Under the pieces are notes generated by a model. The model saw nothing but the letters and a program-made list of their open reading frames with translations. It was not told the DNA's origin and did not search any database. Source: Portunus trituberculatus (Eukaryota; Arthropoda; Malacostraca; Decapoda; Portunidae). From it: a DNA stretch of 64,000 nt. Shown here one piece after another: positions 58,452 to 64,000 of the stretch; position 1 is the stretch's first letter; every line of letters starts with the position of its first letter. The DNA lies in contig NC_059294.1 in NCBI RefSeq assembly GCF_017591435.1, positions 11,639,104-11,703,103 on the forward strand, in the 5' to 3' direction. The translations under genes and the position numbers were made by a program.

Positions 58452-61400
58452 TGTATACGTGTTGTCTGTGTTCGTCTCACGCCCCGGCCTCGACCACTGA
58501 GCGCTGCCTCTCTGACAGATTTATCGCCGTAATTTCTGGTCGTAACTTTGGCCTGAGTCCCATGCCAGCTGAGGCCAGACCAAAAGAAGTACCTAAGAAT
58601 ACTTTCTCCCTGATGAATATGTACATTAGCATTATCGATATCTATGCAATTATCTATCTATCTATCTGTATCCGTCTAATCTATTTAGTACTCGTCCGTC
58701 TATCTATTCAGTTACCTTTACCAGTGCTGTATCTACTCCTCTTCGGGTTATTTATTATTGGTTCTGTCTGTCGGAGGGAAGCTAGAATAGAGGCCCCGTG
58801 TAAGCTTGGGGTCTTGAATCATATCAGTGGGGAGGGCGTGGCTGTGGGTGTGCATGGGTGGGTAAGGAAGGTCATTAACCACTCAGGAACACGACCCGGG
58901 ATGACCTTTGTGTGATAAACTTCTCCTGAGCAATGTTAGCGCCGGGCAGGTGTTGTCATTTTCCATCCAATCTCCTCTGCTTACTTACCTATACTGGGAG
59001 GGAAGGAGGGAGAGCAGCGTCTCTCTTCTTATGCTCTCTACGTGGCGTCTCCCCCGGGCAGTGAGGCAGCCTGTTAGAACGCTGAGGAAAGGCCGTGAGG
59101 AATGGCATGCTATCTCCGGCTCATCCTTTCAGCCAATTACTACAACCCTGTTATCAACTCCCTACTCCTCGACCCCTTACCCATTACCTCATCACACTCC
59201 GCCACTCGAGTACTTGTAAGAAAATGCAACCAAGCTTCACTACTATCATGCACGGAAGGGAAAGGGAACTCTACCAATGGAATGCACGAGGAGGCACGTG
59301 GTGGCTATCCTGGTGAGGCTCGTGTGTCTGCGGGAAGGAAAGAAAGTACTAAGTAACCTCTTTGGCTTCTTCTCTTCAGTCGCCTGAAGGTTAGCTTTGG
59401 AAAAAGGATTCCGCCTTGAGGATCACCACGTGTCTCAAGGTTCTTTTCAACATCACCGGTCCAATTTTGTTCGTATTTCCTTCTTGTTTTTCGTGTTATT
59501 TTCGTATAGTAGCTGAGTCCATAATGATGATACATGTATCGGTTTAATGTCTGCCTCACAGCCTCTCCATACAAGCTCAGTGAGTTGAACTGCAAGGCCC
59601 GGGGCGAAGATTTCACGCGTTCCTATTCTTAGTGGATTCTCAGGTTTATTGCTTCTTTGGGAAGAATTCCACACAGTACGTAAAGATGCTGACATACTTG
59701 CTCTTGATTATCAAGAGGCGATTACAGGAATCTCATTCCGTAAAAAAGATACCCTTACCGCCATAAATAATTCGGCAGCACAGCAGGAGTCTCGATGCTT
59801 GCCTTGGCTAGGACCAATCACACCTTCCCTCTCTATGGCCCGGGCTATTTCCTGCTAAACTCCATATCAGGCGCTGCCACTCAGACGGGGATCCCAAAAG
59901 CTCCCCAAAATAATCTGAACCTGTTTTTGTAGCGACCTCCACTTGAGTCACAAATTTGAGGTTAATGAACTTCACAGCGGGGCAAAAAGAACACAACCTG
60001 ACATTATAGAGGCCACGGCATGATGCGCTGACCGCAGGAGAGAGATTGTGGCATCGAGGAAATGAGGAAAAAAAAAAAAAAAAAAACAGTGAAGCACTAC
60101 TATTATCACCAGCTATTATCCCAAGTTAAAATATTTACTCGCATTCCCTCATGTCTTGACACCTCGAGTAATTAGTAGGTTGAATGAGGCGCTATCACAC
60201 TCACTCTGGTCATCAGCGTGAAAGGAAAGTGAGGGTAATTAGTGAGGCGCGCTGACCAACACTCCCTCGGGTACATTCTCCGAAGGGGCAGGGCGGGAGT
60301 GAGCGTCTATCTGGCCTTGCTTGAAATTAAGTCCTCTTACGTAAGCCTTGGTGTGAGTCAGCTCGGGAAATGCTGTGGGGGCCTCGGGGAATAAAAAATG
60401 GGCTTGCCCCGTGACGTCCGCTGGTAATTGAATCCTGAGAAACGGTTCCGGATGAAGTCACGCATCAGCTGAGGGTTTCGACGGCCCCGTGATGCCTCAG
60501 TGTGCCCAGAGCACCGAGTAGCGTCATGGCTGCCTGAATGTGAGTAGTCTGCTTCATTACTATAACGTTAAGTGGAAGCACAGTAACAAGAGGTGATTTT
60601 ATGCGGTCACATCAAAGGGAAGTGAATTTATATATATTTTTTTGTCTTGACTTAGTGAAACTGTTTGCGTCTCCACTTGTCGCCTATGCTTCGTATTAGA
60701 AAAAAAACACGATAAAGTCAGCATTTTCGTTTCATCCTTGCTCTGATTTTTATACGTAGTGCCGCTGACTGATTCAGATGCATGATTAATTACACGATAG
60801 CGTTGAATATAGATGAAGGTGTTCAGTTAGGCGTGCATCATAATGACTGGATTATCATGTGGATGGAATGTCTCTTGTTTTTCATCTAATCTGAGTTTCA
60901 AAAGGACTTTTCCGGATAATTTTCACAGCTTTTGAGGGACGGACACTTTCAGTAGACATAACCATACATTATAATATCATCTCCAAACCTGTATCCTCCA
61001 CTTAAACCTTTCAGTACCATGACGCGTTTCCATTTTAATTCTGCTTTTTATTTAGTGATTCCATACAGCTTCAGAAACTTATATGCATGGGAATTGAAAT
61101 AGTGAAGACTCTGGCCATCAATCTTCTCACCTCCGTAGACCCTTCCTAATGTAAGTAAAATTGTCTAATCATACTTAAAACTCATGATAAAAATATGTCT
61201 CAGTGGTGAAGAGGTTGATTTCTATTTATCATCTAAAATTTGTAACTCGAACATGGATGGCGGCGAGTATGTGGAGTGTTCCTTCGCGGGCCGGGCATAC
61301 AAATCTCGCCGTGGCCGCTACTCGTCCTTCGCATCCTGCCCTCGCGTCTTCCCGTCCGCCGGCCCTGCATGACTCCACTCGCGGCCCCGCTACCGAAGTC

Positions 61401-61760
61401 GCTCCTGCCTCTCCCTGTGCTGCAGTAGGCGGAGGTCAGTCGTGCGTGGCGTACCTCTGGAGTGAGATAATATAACTTTTTACGATGACAGTGATCCTAC
61501 AATTATTCTTTACTCCTCCTTGCATCACACTCCGCTTTGGTATTTGTTTTTTCCCTAACAATTTTACAAGTGGAGAGGAAGAAGAGAGGGGTAGAAAATA
61601 TACATAGTTGCTTATTTTTCCTGTCTATCGAGTGACGCCTTCTTAATATTCCCTGATACTTTATACTCAATTAATTCCACCAAACGCTTTTCAAAGACTA
61701 CTCGGCTGGGCTTAAAACTGGTCAGCAAAATCTGCATGCATGCTTTTGCTGCCACGTTCA
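58449..61760. other. Long unique stretch, no gene recognised
   Basis: 3.3 kb with only minor repeats: TATC words at 58651-58670 and an A-run of about 19 at 60068-60086. Short overlapping frames at 59305-59858 and a GC-rich patch at 61250-61440 were inspected and lack recognisable domains. Confidence 0.5.
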
Positions 61761-61815
61761 TCCTCCTCCTCCTCCTCCTCCTCCTCCTCCTCCTCCTCCT
61801 CCTCCTCCTCCTCCT
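61761..61815. repeat. (CTC)n microsatellite
   Basis: Perfect CTC array of about 18 copies. Confidence 0.97.
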
Positions 61816-61880
61816 GCCACTCTCTGACATCCTTCATAACTGAATCCGAATTATCTTTATCGTATTTTTTTTCCCGCAAA

Positions 61881-61884
<4 letters not shown>

Positions 61885-61961
<77 letters not shown>
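61885..61961. repeat. (TC)n microsatellite
   Basis: Perfect TC array of about 38 copies. Confidence 0.97.
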
Positions 61962-61963
<2 letters not shown>

Positions 61964-62111
61964 TCGGTGTATTTTCTCTCCCTCTCATCTGCGCAAATAA
62001 GTTAATCTAAGAACTTCATTTTTGGTAGAAATGAATGAACTTTCTAAATGATGATGCCACCTTCAACACTGAGTCGACACGGGGATCAAGGGCAGTAATG
62101 GGCTATTTTTT

Positions 62112-62114
<3 letters not shown>

Positions 62115-62152
<38 letters not shown>
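62115..62152. repeat. (TC)n microsatellite
   Basis: Perfect TC array of about 19 copies. Confidence 0.97.
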
Positions 62153-62155
<3 letters not shown>

Positions 62156-62231
62156 GAATGTAATCTGTAATAGACTCTTCAGATATAGGCAGGAGAGGAA
62201 GGAATGGAGACTGGAGGGGAATGCTGCACGG

Positions 62232-62233
<2 letters not shown>

Positions 62234-62314
<81 letters not shown>
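62234..62314. repeat. (AC)n microsatellite
   Basis: Perfect AC array of about 40 copies. Confidence 0.97.
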
Positions 62315-62317
<3 letters not shown>

Positions 62318-62619
62318 GAGGGAGTGATCGAGAGGAGGAAAAAGGAAGAAGTGAGGGGAGGTAAGGTAAGGCTGATCATTATTATTAACATTATCATCGT
62401 CACATCAACATCACCATTACCACTGACAAAAGAAGCAATTGACCAGTAGTGAGCCTAGCGACCATGAATATCTCTAGTCTCTTTTTCCTAGAGTAAAACA
62501 GAACAATATCTTGACGCATCTTTAATTAACATAACTCGCCCTTCGCCTCTCCTGGACCGTCACCTTCAACTCCGTCGCCGGATTAAGCCTATGAACCAAT
62601 TACTTTATGTATTTTTGTC

Positions 62620-62930
62620 AGCTACGCATGGGTGGAGTCATGCCTAGCGGGGGACAATAAAACAAAATAACAATTGGGCATAAAATTTGTTATCTCCTTT
62701 GATTTGCATATTGCCACGAGGGGGTGTCGACCCGGGCCGCCTAGATGCCTGATATTTGCGTAACAATGGGACAACGAGAGATAAATGTCTGGAATTGGCC
62801 ACGGTCGCCACAATGGTAAAATTCGCCCCGACGGCCCTCCCTCCTTCCCTCCGTTGCGGGTCGTGGCCATAGTAGAGTCAAGTGGACGGGCTGTGTTCCG
62901 CGCCGCCGTCTAGATGGGGCGTTTGGCAAA
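62620..62930. promoter_or_regulatory. Candidate enhancer-like noncoding element
   Basis: A non-repetitive stretch with a dense motif set: SOX-type ACAAT cores near 62653, 62670 and 62762, TCF-type CCTTTGAT (62696-62703) overlapping a POU octamer ATTTGCAT (62702-62709), then CTCF-like CCACGAGGGGGTG (62714-62726). Motif density is the only evidence. No gene is nearby in the window to assign it to. Confidence 0.3.
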
Positions 62931-64000
62931 GTGCAAATGTAAACTTGTGTACACTGAGAAGAAATTTATGAGGTATTCTTGTTTTTGTTTATCTTATTTA
63001 CCGTTTCTTTTCTATTCTGTCTCTCTCGCTTACTCGTTTCTTCGCTACCGTCTTCTCCCTGTCGTATCATTATTTTTGTATGTTCTTTTCACTCCATGTC
63101 TTTTAGTGCAACTAATTTCTTCCGTGCTACGTTGTAAGAGTACCAGAAAAGAGATGTGTACGTTATTCACGTGCCCGTCGTCCCCCTCGTCCCCGCTCCC
63201 TTCTTGTCGTACTCTTTTAAAGGACCCATGCACCCTCCGTCCCTCACCTCCCTCACCTGGCCTCCACACGTGACATCTTCTCTTTCCCACAGTAACCAGT
63301 GTAGGTCCTTCCACTCGAAACCAAATCAGCTCATTCCCCCTCAGCAGCAGAATCTCTCTCTCCTTTGTAACATCCTTCATTGTGTATATTACCTTTCCCT
63401 TGCAATTCTCTCACATCACACGCATTGTTGATATTCAAAGTCCCACATAATCAGTATTTTTAAATGGAATATACATTACAGTCAATAGTTTGTGTCTTAC
63501 CATTTTTCACATTTCGATTTTAACACGTTTCTCTTTTCTTTAACTAATTAACCTTATCAATCTCATTTTTTTTTGTCTCTTTTTTCCCTTCATTATAGAC
63601 TCTACTCCCTTAACACATCTCGTCTTTGATGTGATCTTATTTCCTTTAACTCACCTGATGGCCTGTCACTTCCCTGTTTCCCCTCTCTCTTCTCCCTTCC
63701 TTTACCCCTCTTACTCCCCACCCTCATTCTCTCCCACTTCACCCCTTCCTTGCCCCCTCCCTCATCCTCATATCAAGCAGGCATCAGCAGCACCCTCTCC
63801 ACTGACCGTCACTCATCACTCCCACTCCCTCCCATGGCAGATCCGCAAGTCACTGATATATTTTTAAGCTAATGTGAGAATATCTAATTTAAATATAATT
63901 CTTGTTAGATAATGAAGGAGAACGCTTGTCGGTCTTTCGCGTGTCTCATTTGCATTCTCTAAACTATTTTTGGGCAAAGTGAGTCGCGTAAAAATTCACC
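62931..64000. other. Unique C/T-rich sequence to the window end
   Basis: Pyrimidine-biased plus strand. The frames at 62914-63431 and 63631-63867 follow from the bias and have no recognisable domain. Confidence 0.5.

Noticed and set aside
59305..59858. Overlapping minus and plus frames as a possible transposon gene
   Set aside because: No motif of any transposase or reverse transcriptase could be recognised.
61184..61475. GC-rich frames with a possible exon ending in a CTGCAG-type splice site
   Set aside because: Two overlapping plus frames differ in phase, neither has a recognisable domain, and acceptor and donor signals are not convincing.

Overview
The window looks like gene-poor nuclear DNA from an arthropod, most likely a decapod crustacean and probably a crab. 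Two observations support this. Microsatellite density is extreme: summing my intervals gives about 5.5 to 6 kb of (AC)n, (AG)n, (AGG/CCT)n, (AAT)n, (ACT)n and (AT)n, near 9 percent of the window. There is also a young tRNA-derived SINE whose antisense frame gives the ESNPGPLACEAS-type peptide that I associate with crab gene predictions. The taxon is an inference from memory and was not tested. I recognise no intact host protein-coding gene, rRNA or free-standing functional tRNA gene. Almost all long open frames are translations of microsatellites (poly-Cys/Val, His/Thr, Leu/Ser, Glu/Arg, Ile/Tyr).

Layout. 1-11.3 kb: unique AT-rich DNA with many (AC)n and (AG)n arrays. 11.34-11.63 kb: SINE copy 1 (minus). 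12.3-12.6 kb: a 115-bp tandem duplication. 13.5-14.5 kb: a diverged purine-rich tandem array. 14.8-15.65 kb: a compound low-complexity block with about 79 copies of CCT. 16.9-17.5 kb: a diverged repeat of about 145 bp. 20.87-21.09 kb: a 110-bp duplication. 24.3-24.6 kb: an (AC)(ACTC)(TC) block. 28.24-28.52 kb: SINE copy 2 (plus). 32.49-32.7 kb: a second, A-tailed SINE family (minus). 33.25-33.67 kb: a 13-bp minisatellite with 91-bp higher-order periodicity. 36.78-37.19 kb: (TATC)n, then 146 copies of AT, then (AC)n. 40.08-40.37 kb: SINE copy 3 (plus). 42-43.1 kb and 48.7-49.1 kb: trinucleotide clusters. 54.43-55.79 kb: a 5'-truncated, broken non-LTR retrotransposon (minus) with reverse transcriptase motifs. 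The rest is unique sequence with some motif clusters resembling developmental enhancers.

The most notable pattern links the mobile elements to the microsatellites. All three SINE copies and the LINE fragment are bounded on both sides by (AC)n, and in all four the sense strand of the element carries the AC strand of the repeat. That is what target-primed insertion into (AC)n/(GT)n arrays would produce. The A-tailed SINE in the same window is not in such an array.
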